Source of the DNA: Tuctoria greenei
Taxonomy: Eukaryota; Streptophyta; Magnoliopsida; Poales; Poaceae
Reading direction: 5' to 3'
Assembly: GCA_036927565.1 (NCBI GenBank)
Contig: JAYESD010000005.1
Location: 8,152,565-8,216,564, forward strand
DNA: 64,000 nt
In this document: one piece after another, positions 1 to 10,016 of the stretch
Layout of the letters: every line of letters begins with the position of its first letter
Position numbering within the stretch: position 1 is the stretch's first letter
Made by a program: the position numbers and the translations under genes
Notes under the pieces: model-generated
Told to the model about the DNA's origin: nothing
Database searches by the model: none
What the model saw: only the letters and a program-made list of their open reading frames with translations

Positions 1-1105
1 ATGATCTGGCCCAGGTACAATGAGGCTAAGAAACATAAACTCATTCTTCATGCAAAAAGGTGGTCGAAGATTGTACGGAATGACAAAGACATACTAACAG
101 GAGTATGGTGCGGCATTTGTGCTGAACGGCGTGAACCCATCTATCGCCAACTCGATGCAAACATTCCTCGCTTCATGAGTGAATTCTGGGTCGAACCAGT
201 CCAGCGCCTTCCATGCCTCAACATCAGACGGGTGCGTCATGAGTCCATTGTTCTCACGCTCACCTTCTTTGTGTCATGTCATGTGTCTGGCCATTTTTTT
301 TTGAAAGGAACAACCGCTTCAACCTCGGTGTCACATGTAAGTAACGAAGCTGCTTACGTGCAACTTCCATCGTCACAGTATTACCATCGTTATTAACAAC
401 TTCGACAAACCTCGGTTGACCACATTTCAAATATTTGTTCTCATTGGCATGCTCTCTCCATAAAAGCATGCAGTTGTCCAGACACACATCAATCTTCTCG
501 TGCTTCATACCGAGACCGGAAAGAATTTTCTTCGAGTTGTACATATCTTTAGGCACTTTGTTGGGTTGTGGAAGGGCATCTTTGAACAAATCGATGAGCA
601 TGTTGTAACAATTGTTAGAAAAGAAGAACTTAGACTTAATTGCCATAAGTCTAGTCATAAAATTGAGGATTGACATTTTAGTGTGTCCATGCAGTGCCTC
701 TTCTGAATCTTTGAGACGTTTGAAGAACTCTTTAACCTCTGCTGTTTGAGGATCTTCTGTGAGCTCTGGTCGTATAGCTTCCAGCATCTCATCCATAATA
801 TCAACCTCTGTGGCATCATCATTGTCCGCTTCCATTTCTTGTACAGCTTGAAAAGCTGTCTCACCGTGAAAGTTCCACAACTCATAATGTGACACGTAAC
901 CGTTTCGACACAAGTGCATCGTAAGTTCCACTTTGTCCAAAAGCGTTCCGTTTTGGCATTTCGTACATGGGCACCGCGCCTTATCTCTATTTGATAACGA
1001 AAAAGCTCGTTCCACAAAAGCTTCTGTCTTGGCGTACCACTCATCTGAGTGGCCACCAGTTCTGCTCTTCCAACCAGTGTACATTCAACTACGATCTTTG
1101 CCCAT
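1..1105 (-). pseudogene. TNP2-like CACTA transposase, N-terminal part, broken
   Basis: TNP2 is the En/Spm-type transposase that binds element ends and cuts. The reading frame begins at the ATG at 1105-1103. The N-terminal zinc-binding transposase-associated domain follows, with MYTGW, CPCTKCQN and LCRNGY motifs over roughly residues 8-75, then a linker and the beginning of the Transposase_21 catalytic region below position 250. Two breaks are visible. A TGA just before MYTG stands where a Trp codon is expected, since element B has TGG there. A frameshift lies in the run of eight T at about 293-300, after which the protein continues in another frame to the window start. Only the first quarter to third of a normal TNP2 is present. 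A bracketing inverted copy at 4185 supports the assignment. Confidence 0.85.
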
Positions 1106-1205
1106 GTTTGACTCTGCAATTAATAGCCAGACAAATTACCGTTAGTTTCTCATTAATTTATGCATGATAGAGGAAATAATGAGAGAGACAGTGAACTAGG
1201 TCCAT

Positions 1206-2216
1206 GCCAGTTCGAAGCCCGACACGAGCCATGCTCGGGCTTGAACTCAGACCCCGCTCAGCCGCCCTCGGCTCCCTCGCCTCGTATTGAGTCATCGGTC
1301 GCCGCCTGCCATCTACGATGCCCAGCCCGAATCTTCCCCGAATCTGTGAGGATGCGAGGCGAGCCCGACGAGCGATGACTCCTAGACTCTCGTCCAGAGG
1401 AGGCGAGGCGAGGACCCCGGCGAGACAACAAAACTGTTGGCAAAGAAGCTGTGGAGGAGGCCACGACTACAATGGTCTACACGGCACAATCACACTTATT
1501 GCGTGTCGTGCCCATCTGGGTTGGTCACTTAACCCTAACAATTCATCAATGTTTGATTATCACCCGTCTCAAAAATCATGAAATTTCGGCAGCATAACGC
1601 CGCATATTTAACACTACACCCCCCTATCTGGTGCAGTTCTTAAAGTACAAAGGGGGCAACTGGTTAGCTCAGAAACCTACATTTTTAGAGTTTTTATGGA
1701 CTTATACGTACTCACAAAAACGCCGATGTGAATGTACGGGGGGTCTTAGGGCGAAGAGATACCTAGCCACAGTATTTTAGGGTTAGTAATGGGCCGCCCA
1801 ACCCATATACACTTAACCTTAATGATTCACCTCATGTCACCAGTCACGGGTCACGATCGTGACCCACACTGCCTATATACGCTAGGGTTGGGCGCGATGG
1901 GTCGTATATACGCTACATATATACCACGGCTCAGCCAGGCTTTAGGCTGGCACGACACGCTCGGCCCACGAATGGGCTCAGCACGACCAGACGGGGGAAA
2001 ATGGGATCCGTCATGCTTGGCCTTGGCTTATGACCCGTCGTGCGGGCCCGGGCCGACATGACAAATTTGCGAGCCGCGCTGGGCCTAATGTTTTCATGCA
2101 CGAGACCAAACGGGCTCGGGCCAGGCTAGCCCGACACAGCCCATTGGCCATCTATAGCCACGACAGAACCTGAGTGCCCCGACAGCCGACCGCCCCCGAC
2201 GCTGCCCTCGACATAC
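1206..2216. other. Non-coding 5' region of CACTA A, with a GC-rich dispersed-repeat block
   Basis: There is no convincing gene here. About 1590-1670 matches about 26705-26785 upstream of the TNP2 head in element C (both contain atttaacactacacccccta-like sequence followed by ctggtgcagttctt), so it is probably shared element leader or intron. About 1780-2160 is rich in GGCCCG, GGCACGAC and CCCATTGGCCATCTATA-type words, which look like the GC-rich dispersed repeats common in grasses. About 1206-1460 is GC-rich and unrecognised. Confidence 0.4.
1466..1525. repeat. Short hairpin-bearing repeat, copy 1
   Basis: A stretch of about 60 bp (GACTACAATGGTCTACACGG, then a CACTTATTG loop, then CGTGTCGTG) recurs with few changes at 62945-63003. 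In the other copy, CACGACACG and CGTGTCGTG form perfect 9 bp inverted arms. The two copies lie near opposite ends of the window in different CACTA surroundings. Confidence 0.55.
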
Positions 2217-2472
2217 ACCAATTAAGCATAATCTACACTACACTAATTAAGCATAATCTAAACTAAGCAGCAAATTAAGCACAATTAAGCAACTTAACCA
2301 CTTAAGCATAATCAAATAAACATAATCTAAAGTAAGCAAATTAACTAATTAAGCATAATTAAATAAAAAATTAAGCAATTTAAGCATAATTTGAACAATT
2401 CAATTCAATTCAATTTCAAAATTGAACAATTCAATTCAAATCAAATTTTATGCAATTTAATTAAATTCAAAT
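2217..2472. repeat. AT-rich block with repeated TTAAGCATAATC words
   Basis: The words AATTAAGCATAATC and CAATTCAATT recur many times in simple, tandem-like fashion. The first 55 bases (2217-2272) are present as an inverted copy at 3358-3412, just outside the TIR of element A. No coding capacity is seen. Confidence 0.6.
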
Positions 2473-3050
2473 TTCAATAGAGGGGAGGGGGTCTGTGGAG
2501 GGGTGGGGTGGGGTGGGGGAGGGTGGGGGGTGGGGGTTTTGTGGAGGGGGAGGGGGTGGGGGTCTGTGGAGGGGAGGGGGTGGGTGGGGGTCTGTGGAGG
2601 GGAGGGGGTGGGGGTCTGTGGAGGGGAGGGGCAAGGAGGGGAGGTGGGGTGGCCGTCGGCCAGGGAGGGTAGGGGGAGGTGGGCCGGAGAGGGGAGGTGG
2701 AGGGGGAGGGGAGGGGTTCGGGGAGGGGTTCGGGGAGGGGAGGGGGGCGGCGCTCGGCCGTGGAGGGGAGGGGGAGGGGAGGTGGAGGGGAGGGGGAGGG
2801 GGAGGGAGGGCCGGACGGTGGCGATCCGCCGGGGAGGGCGGGCGGCGCTAGGGGAGGGGGTGGGGGAGCCGGGCCGGCGGTCGGGGAGGGGAGGGGAGGG
2901 GAGGGGAGGGGAGGAGGATACCTGGCGGCTGCGGCGCGGCGACGCGACGGTGAGGCAGGGAGCAATGGCGTCGGGCGCGGCAGCGGGGAGAAGACAGCAA
3001 AGCAGCGCTCGGCGGGTAAGGAAGAAAAGAGAAGGCGCGCGGGGGTAGGT
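2473..3050. other. Strand-asymmetric G-rich block internal to the CACTA A subterminal array
   Basis: The plus strand is dominated by GGGGAGGGG, GGGTGGGGG and GGTGGAGGGG runs with dozens of tracts of three or more G, so it has high G-quadruplex potential. The minus strand, which is the element's sense strand, is correspondingly C-rich. The long open frames here on both strands are low-complexity artefacts (Gly/Arg or Pro/Ser only). Its position, directly inside the 5' subterminal repeats, corresponds to the GC-rich downstream control region of maize Spm. That functional parallel is inference. Confidence 0.6.
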
Positions 3051-3059
3051 TAAAATACA

Positions 3060-3345
3060 TAACTTACGTTGGCTAAATAATAGACTTACGTCGGGCTATA
3101 TAACTTACATCGGCCATCCTCCCAACCGACGTAAGTTAAGACCAATTTACGTCGGCCATCTTATTCACGTCGGCTAGTTGTCCAGGCCAACGTAAGTGTA
3201 CATTTACTGCTGTCGGTCTACTAACTTACGTCGGCTGCCGACGTAAGTTAACTAACTTACGTCGGTTTTATCTAGCCGACGTAAGTTAGTTTATTTACGT
3301 CGGCCAGCCGACGTAAATTAAGTGGGCCGACGTAAGTGTTAGCAT
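3060..3345. repeat. CACTA A 5' subterminal repeat array (ACTTACGTCGG)
   Basis: At least ten copies of ACTTACGTCGG or its complement CCGACGTAAGT occur, many arranged as head-to-head pairs that make short hairpins, for example around 3226-3250. Such arrays are the binding sites of the TNPA-type protein in En/Spm elements. The terminal TCCTATAGTG at 3347-3356 follows directly. Confidence 0.85.
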
Positions 3346-3356
3346 TTCCTATAGTG

Positions 3357-4084
3357 TTTGCTTAGTCTAGATTATGCTTAATTAGTTTAGTGTAGATTAT
3401 GCTTAATTGGTTTCATTATGCTTCGAGCTCGACCGCCGTGGGGAGGGCGGAGACAAGGGTCGCCGGCAGTTGGGGTGTTGCAGGGTGGCCGATGTGAGGG
3501 AGGTGCGATTGGGGCATCGAGCTCGGGTGCCATGAGGAGGGCAGCGTCGGGAGCGACCAATGGCTACAGCAGAGTGAGAGGTGCGAGCAGTGTTGTGTGA
3601 GGAAGATAAGAGAGATGGGTCGTGTGGGCCGGAGATCGGTTAGTTGGAGATGTGGATTGGCTGGTTAGATGTCCTTGGCGAGAGCGTCTTGGTTAGGTCA
3701 ACTGCGATAGGTGGCGGCCCAAGTTAAGAAGCCAAGGGCCCTGAGCCCAATCCTGCCTGCCTCCACCGTTCTCCGCTCCCAGTCCCAGTCTCCCACCTCC
3801 CAAAGGGCCGGGGGCAAGGCACAAGGAAGGAGATACATGATGAAGGCCATCAGAATCCATGAGGTCACTCGGTGATGAAAATGAAATGGGAGGGTGTGAA
3901 CGACTGCACCCCCTTTGTCTTTCTCACCACTGATGGTTGTCGTGCCAATGCCGTGGAAAAGGAGGAGAGGCGCGCGTAAGTCGCCGCCCAACCCCGAAGG
4001 GCCACTTAGGTTCTGTCATGGCCCATTTAGTATGAAGTTAAAGTATGTGACTAAATCACCCGCGTGGGTGTGTGGCAGACCCCG
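3357..4084. other. Interval between the CACTA A end and the CACTA B head; nothing recognised
   Basis: After the inverted 55 bp copy at 3358-3412, the sequence is moderately GC-rich with short frames only. One minus-strand frame (3698-3991) has Leu-rich stretches but no domain I recognise. Element B should begin here, yet no CACTATAGG is visible, so its 5' terminus appears to be lost. Confidence 0.4.
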
Positions 4085-4184
4085 ATGGACCCAATTCACT
4101 GTCTCTCTCATTATTTCCTCTATTGTGCATAAATTAACGAGAAACTAACGGTAATTTGTCCAACTTTAAATTGCAGAGTCAAGC

Positions 4185-6768
4185 ATGGGCGAAGACTGTA
4201 GTTGGATGTATACTGGCTAGAAGAGCAGAACTGGTGATCACTCAGATGAGTGGTACGCCAAGACAGAAGCTTTTGTGGAATGAACTTTTTCGTTGTCAAA
4301 TAGCGATAAGGCGCGGTGTCCATGTACGAAATGCTGAAACGGAACATTTTTGGACAAAGTGGAACTTACGATGCACTTGTGTCGAAATGGTTACGTGTCA
4401 CATTATGAGTTGTGGAACTTCCACGGCGAGACAACTTCTCAAGCTGTACAAGAAGTGGAAGCGGACAATGAGATGCCACAGAGGTTGATATGATGGATGA
4501 GATGCTGGAAGTTATACGACCAGAGCTTACGGAGGATCCTCAAACAACAGAGGTTAAAGAGTTCTTCAAACTTCTCAAAGATTCATAAGAGCCGTTGCAT
4601 AGACACACTAAATTGACAATCCTCAATTTTGTGACTAGACTTATGGCAATTAAGTCTAAGTTCTTCTTTTCTAACAACTGTTACAATGAGCTCATCAATT
4701 TGTTCAAAGATGCCCTTCCACATCCCAACATAGTGCCTAAAGATATGTATAAGTCGAAGAAAATTCTTTCTGGTCTCGGTATGAAGTACGAGAAGATTGA
4801 TGTGTGTTCGGACAACTGCATGTTTTTTTTGGAGAGAGCATGCTAATGAGAACAAATGTTTAAAATGTGGTCAACCGAGGTTTGTCGAAGTTGTTAATAA
4901 CGATGGTGATACTGTGACGATGGAAGTCGCACGTAAGCAACTTCGTTACTTACCCGTGACACCGAGGTTGAAGAGGTCGTTCCTTAAAAAAAAAAGAATG
5001 GCCAGACACATGAGATGACACAAAGAAGGTGAGCGTCGGAACAATGGAGTCATGACGTACCCGTCCGATGGTGAGGCATGGAATGCGCCGGACCAGTTCG
5101 ACCTAGAATTCGGTCGTGAAGCGAGAAATGTTTGCAACGGGTTGGCGACAGATGGGTTCATGCTGTTCAACACAAACACCACACCATACTCCTGTTGGCC
5201 CGTCTTTGTCATTCCGTACAATCTTCCACCAGCTTTTTGCATGAAGAATGAGTTCATGTTTCTTGGCTTCATTGTACCTGGGCTGGATCATCATGGATCA
5301 CGTCTCAACGTGATGTTGAAACCGTTGATCGAAGAGTTGAAAATGTTGTGGACAGGAGTCAAAGCGTACGACTGTTACAAGAAGCAGAAATTCAACCTTC
5401 GAGCTGCTTATTTGTGGTCCGTCCATGATTTTCCAGCATACGACATGTTTTCTGGATGGAGCACTCATGGTCGTTTGATGTGTCCGATATGTGCCTCAGA
5501 TACTGATTGCTTTTGACTTACCCATGGAGGCAAGATATCTTACTTCGATTGTCATAGACATTGGCTGCCTCGGAATCACTTGTTTAGACAACAAAGGAAT
5601 GTCTTCAGAAAGGACACCGTTGTCACTAAAAGACCACCAAAATGTCTTAACGGGTCAGAAATATCTGATATGTTGGAAAAATTGGTGCCAGATAAAGGTC
5701 GTCCTGGATATTTCAAAGGTTACGGAGACAAACACAATTTGACTCACATATGTGGACTTTTGGAGCTACCGTATGTGAAGTCGTTGATTCTAAGGCACAA
5801 CATTGATGTCGTGCATCAAGAGCGTAACATGGCCGAATGTATCATAAGCACATGCATGGACATGACAGGCAAAGAAAAGACAATTTAAAGGCTCGAAAGG
5901 ATCTCGCCGAGCTTTGTAACCGTCAAACTCTTGAGCTCTCCGAGAATGGTGGTAAACTGCACGTTCATTTCTGTCTTTGACCTAAAAAAAGAAAGGAGTT
6001 CTCGAATGGTTGCAAAGGTTGAAATTCTCATATGGTTATGCAGCTAGTCTGAGATGAGCCATGAATGTGAAAATGGGAAAGCTCATTGGGTTGAAGAGTC
6101 ATGATTATCACATAATCATGGAAAGACTTTTGTCTGTTATGTTTTGAGGCTACTTTGAGGATGCGGTGTCGAAGGTGTTAGCCGAGCTTAGCCACTTCTA
6201 TAGGCAACTTTGTGCTAAAGAAATCACGCCAGAGATGATGACTAAGTTGGAGAATGAGATTCTGGTACTTTTGTGTAAGATGGAAAAAAATTTCCTCTAG
6301 GATTTTTCAATCCAATGCAACATCTCTTAATTTATCTTCCATTTAAAGCAAAAGTGAGCAGTCCCGTGCAATATAGGTGGATGTATCATATTGAAATATC
6401 ACTCAAATATATGAAACCAATGGTTGGTAAGAGGGCAAGGGTTGAAGGTTGCATCGCCGAAGCTTTTACTCTTAAGAAAGTAGGATACTTCTCAAGTGTT
6501 TACTTTGCAGTGGAACAAAATGTTAATACTTCGCTAATGCAGTACAATATGGATGAACAACCTCCTTGTAGCAATCTCTCCATTTTTGCAACAAGAGGCA
6601 CTATTGTTGGCAGTTACACTTCCTACGACGTTAGCAAAAAAGAAATGCGTGATGCTTTCTTCTACATGTACGCTAATATGGACGAAATGGATGAATATTT
6701 CAAGTAAGTGTTTTCCTACACTTATATTTTTCACAATCTTTTGCAACACATATATTCTTAAAGGTTTT
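4185..6768 (+). pseudogene. TNP2-like transposase of CACTA B, 5' portion, multiply broken
   Basis: The start at 4185 (ATGGGC) follows a plausible 3' splice site (TTTAAATTGCAG) in the leader. Domains in order are: transposase-associated zinc-binding domain (4210-4450); linker (4595-5010, RLMAIKSKFFFSNNCYN and KKILSGLGMKYEKIDVC); Transposase_21 core (5052-5510, GFMLFNTN, WPVFVIPYNLPP, MCPICASDT); its continuation at 5580-5880 (PGYFKGYG, ICGLLELPYVKSLILRHNIDV); and a DUF4218-type region at 6315-6707 (VQYRWMY, EGCIAEAF). Stops and frameshifts are frequent, for example a TAG in the MYTG-stop-KS segment and a shift near 4840. The coding part ends at a GTAAGT donor at 6706, in whose intron the Tat element landed. 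Confidence 0.85.
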
Positions 6769-7560
6769 TGTCGGTAACCTAAAAATCGTACACCCCCTGA
6801 GGTTACAAAGATTTCGAGGGAAGGCCGTCTACACGGATTGAAGACCCTCGGAGGCCCACTTGTCAGACATGATCGGACCTGCTTCTCCAACATGGTTAAT
6901 CCCTAGGTCGCCAAGTGTACAGCCAAACCGGAGTTACCGCCCGCAAGGGGGAAGCTCCGGACCAAGTACCGAAATGGCACCTCTGGACTTAACCCCTGAC
7001 CGAGAAAAGCTCCGGACCTGACACGTGTCAGGTAGCTCCGGAGCTACCTGCTTCCCGCAGCAAGCTCCGGAGCTGCCACGTGTCCAAACGTCGGAGCTGG
7101 CAGCCTCTAACCTCCGGAAGACAAGACCCGATTAAATGTCATTAATGCTATATTAATGACACTTAAACGGACGATCTTAACACCTGTAACGGCACTGTCA
7201 GAGCCCGTTACAGGATCATTAACAACAATTAATCGTGTATCAATACTAGTAACCGCCGGGGCCACATGTCGGGCCAGGCCAGCTTGTAACGGCCTGACCT
7301 TGTACTATAAAAGGACAGGCCGACGATACACACGGGGACACGGTACACAAATGTGGAGATCATACGGGATAAACTAATACAACACCAACACACCCGTGGA
7401 GTAGGGTATTATGCTCAGGCGGCCCGAACCATGTAAATCCTAGTGTCTCCTGTGTTAAATCGCGATTCACCTTCTTGAGTCTCCGCGCGCCCACACCGAA
7501 CTACAAACTCCTTCAACACTTTAGCAGTGTCAGGAGATCTGCCGACTCCAACAGTCGATA
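6769..7560 (+). repeat. 5' LTR of the Tat gypsy element
   Basis: This 792 bp LTR begins TGTCGGTAAC and ends TCGATA (the 3' LTR has the canonical CA end). It contains perfect palindromes: AGCTCCGGAGCT within a 22 bp palindrome at about 7030-7053, and CTGACACGTGTCAG around a CACGTG G-box at about 7018-7031. A second CCACGTGTCC lies near 7077. A TATA box is at 7306-7312. Confidence 0.93.
7306..7312 (+). promoter_or_regulatory. LTR TATA box
   Basis: TATAAAA in the context GTACTATAAAAGGACAGG is the only strong TATA in the LTR, about 255 bp before its end. It is conserved in the 3' LTR at 19166-19172. Together with the upstream G-boxes it marks the likely U3/R promoter of the element. Confidence 0.65.
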
Positions 7561-7582
7561 GTTGGCGCGCCAGGTAGGGGCG
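7561..7582 (+). other. Putative primer-binding site of the Tat element
   Basis: Directly after the LTR, TTGGCGCGCCAGGTAGGGGC begins with the TGG expected opposite a tRNA 3' CCA end. I do not assign the tRNA species. The three other scorable primer sites in this window are initiator-Met type, so this one is distinct. Confidence 0.6.
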
Positions 7583-7598
7583 CCTCAGATTTTTGAGA

Positions 7599-10016
7599 AT
7601 GGTGAACTCCGCGGTTGGATCATCCAACGGCCAACCTGCTGCTCAAGCTGTTGGAGGCAATCCCTCCAACAGGCAGCCACCAGCAGGAGCCTCGGCACCA
7701 GCAGGAGCCACACTCCCACCACCACCATCTTCTCCGGCAAATCGTGCTGGGCAACGTGACGGTGCGCCGGTGTCACTGACTGCGTCGGCAAGTCATGACA
7801 ACCCGGAACGCGCGCTCCATGCAGCGCGTGCTCTTCTCCAACGACCACCACCTCCGGACGCATCTCGAGATGCAATGGAGCAGTGGAGGGCCGATGTGGA
7901 GCATTTGGTCGCAGCAGCGGCCGAACGCCTCAACAACCAGGGTCCTCCTCCTTCGGGACGAGCCCCGTCGCAGCGAAGGACTTTGTCTGGAAGACTTGGT
8001 CCGCACGTCTCCAACAACAGGAGACGATCTGCGTCACAGCAGGTGACGTCTTTGCCCTCTGGGGCACGATGCACCCATACGGTATCCAGGCTTTCGACTC
8101 ATGACCTCCGGGCGGAGCTTGATCGCCGATACCGCCAGCAAGATGGTTGTGTCCATATTGAGCGAGCTCGTGAAAGACGAGAAGCTCAGGACCTTTATAC
8201 TCTGGAAGGAGTAGGAGGAGGCTGTTCAGCCCTAGCCATGCACCTGCACATGGTTAGATGGCCACAGAAGTTCCGGCCACACCTGCCGGAAAAATTCGAC
8301 GGGACTGTCAACCCCGCCGAATTCCTTCAGATATACTCCACTGCAATCTTGGCAGCTGGAGAAAACGAGGCTGTAATGGCCAATTACTTTCCAGTGGCCT
8401 TAACCGGGACCGCCAGGTCCTGGTTTATGAGCCTTCCACCCAACTCTATCAACAGTTGGGAGGAGATGTGCCGCCAGTTCACTGCCAACTTCGGGAGTTC
8501 ATACACCCGACCAGGCACTGAACTGGACCTTTTTGCGGTCGTGCAAAAAGGGGGAGAATCTTTGCGGTCCTTCATCCAGAGGTTCTCTCAGGTACGCAAT
8601 ACAATCCCTTCTATCTCCAGCGCTTCTGTCATTGTGGCATTCAGACAAGGCGTACGGGACAAGAAGATGTTGGAGAAGCTGGCGATCAAAGAGATCACCA
8701 GCGTCACGGAACTCTTCAGCCTGGCAGACAAATGTGTCAGAGCTGCGGAGGGTCGTGAAATGCACTCCAAACTAGCCTCGGAGGATCACAAGAAATCCTC
8801 CAAAGAAGAAGCCGCTACCTCCGGGGGTGGCAAGAAGAAAAAGAAGACCCACGACAAGAAGAAGCCGTCGGCCGGTACATCCAACGTTGCAGCTGCTGCA
8901 ACTCCTGGTGGCCGGGGGCCACGCCCCGAGAAGCGACCTCGACCGTCTTCCGAAGACGGTGGCAAACCCAAAGTGTGGTGTCCCATTCACAAAACGGGCA
9001 GCCACGGTTTGGAAGACTGCCGGGAGGTCCAAAACCTTGCCGAGCGCTACAGCAAATGCCGGGAAGGGTCTCCTTTCCGACGGAGGGAAGGAAAACAGAA
9101 GGTCGACGAAGCTCCGGCTGAAGAGGAGTTAGGGTTTCAGGATCCCAAAAAGGTCCTGAAGGCCGTCTAAACCTCCGTCGACGACGACTCTGACGTCTCT
9201 GACAACGAGCGTCGGAAAACCATGAACACCATTTTTGGTGGATCATGGGACATCACCTCCCGTCGCGTCATCAAGACTATGCGGCGGGATATGGCCGCTG
9301 TAGCTCCTACAGCTAGACCGGAGCCACATCGAAAGTGGATGGACACATCCATCACTTTTGATGCTTCGAACTGTCCTCGAAGCATGGTCGGAGCTGGACA
9401 GTTACCTTTGATGGTATCTCCCACCATCAATAACATCCAACTCCATCATGTTATGGTGGACGGAGGTTCGGGGCTGAACCTCATAGGCTTTGAAGCTTTT
9501 ACCAAGCTTCAGCTCCGGCCTTCGGATCTCCAGCCCTCTCGACCTTTCTCCGGAGTAGGTCCGGGGGCCATTACCCCACTCGGAGCTATAACTCTCCCCG
9601 TTACCTTCGGTACACGGGAGAAGTATCGCACCGAGAAGTTGGTCTTCGACGTCGCTCAGATCAACTTACAATTCAACGCCATCTTGGGTAGACCTGCCCT
9701 ATACAAATTTATGGCAGCTGCCCATTATGGATACCTGGTGTTGAAGATGCCTACACCAGTAGGCGTTCTCCGAATCCGCGGAGATCGCACCGCCGGAGTA
9801 ACTGCTCTGGAGGAGCTCCATGCACTCACCACGGCGCAAGAGGAGGACTCCAGACAGGAGCAAGCTCCGAAACCCCCGAGCATTCGTCAACGAGGCTCAA
9901 CCTCTGCACCCCGTGTGCAGCCAAGCGGCGACACCGACATTCCCGTCAAGGTCGTCCAAATTGGTTCCGATGCCGCTCAAACCACCCGTATATCGGGAGG
10001 GTTGAACGACAAATAG
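7599..10016 (+). pseudogene. Tat gypsy gag and protease, one frame with stops
   Basis: The frame starts at ATG 7599, about 40 bp past the LTR. The N-terminal half is low-complexity Ala/Pro/Arg. A Retrotrans_gag domain lies at about 8290-8740 (FPVALTGTARSWFMSLPP and FRQGVRDKKMLEKLAIKE), followed by a Lys-rich segment and a CPIHKTGSHGLEDC zinc-binding motif at about 8980-9020. A TAA at 9168 interrupts the frame, which then continues into an aspartic protease (VDGGSGLNLIG at about 9456) and ends at a TAG at 10014. Both stops are single C-to-T changes away from Gln codons. Gag forms the particle and the protease processes the polyprotein. Confidence 0.88.

Larger units (their letters stand above)
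1..3356 (-). mobile_element. CACTA (En/Spm) transposon A, 5' part
   Basis: The element reads leftward and runs off the window start. Its right boundary at 3356 ends in TCCTATAGTG, the reverse complement of the CACTATAGGA terminal inverted repeat of CACTA elements. Inside this end come, in order, a subterminal array of ACTTACGTCGG units, a G-rich block, an AT-rich block, an untranslated region and the start of a TNP2-like transposase on the minus strand. The bases just outside are ttt; the partner target-site copy lies outside the window. It belongs to the same family as element B, since the TNP2 heads and the subterminal motif match. The element is degenerate, with a stop and a frameshift in the transposase. 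Confidence 0.8.

Noticed and set aside
2474..2965. A 163-residue proline-rich frame on the minus strand and overlapping Gly/Arg-rich frames on the plus strand
   Set aside because: Pure low-complexity product of a G-rich block with no stop-generating bases; no domain or start context.
3060..3345. Possible tandem satellite
   Set aside because: Units alternate orientation and stop at a CACTA terminal repeat, so it is a subterminal binding-site array.
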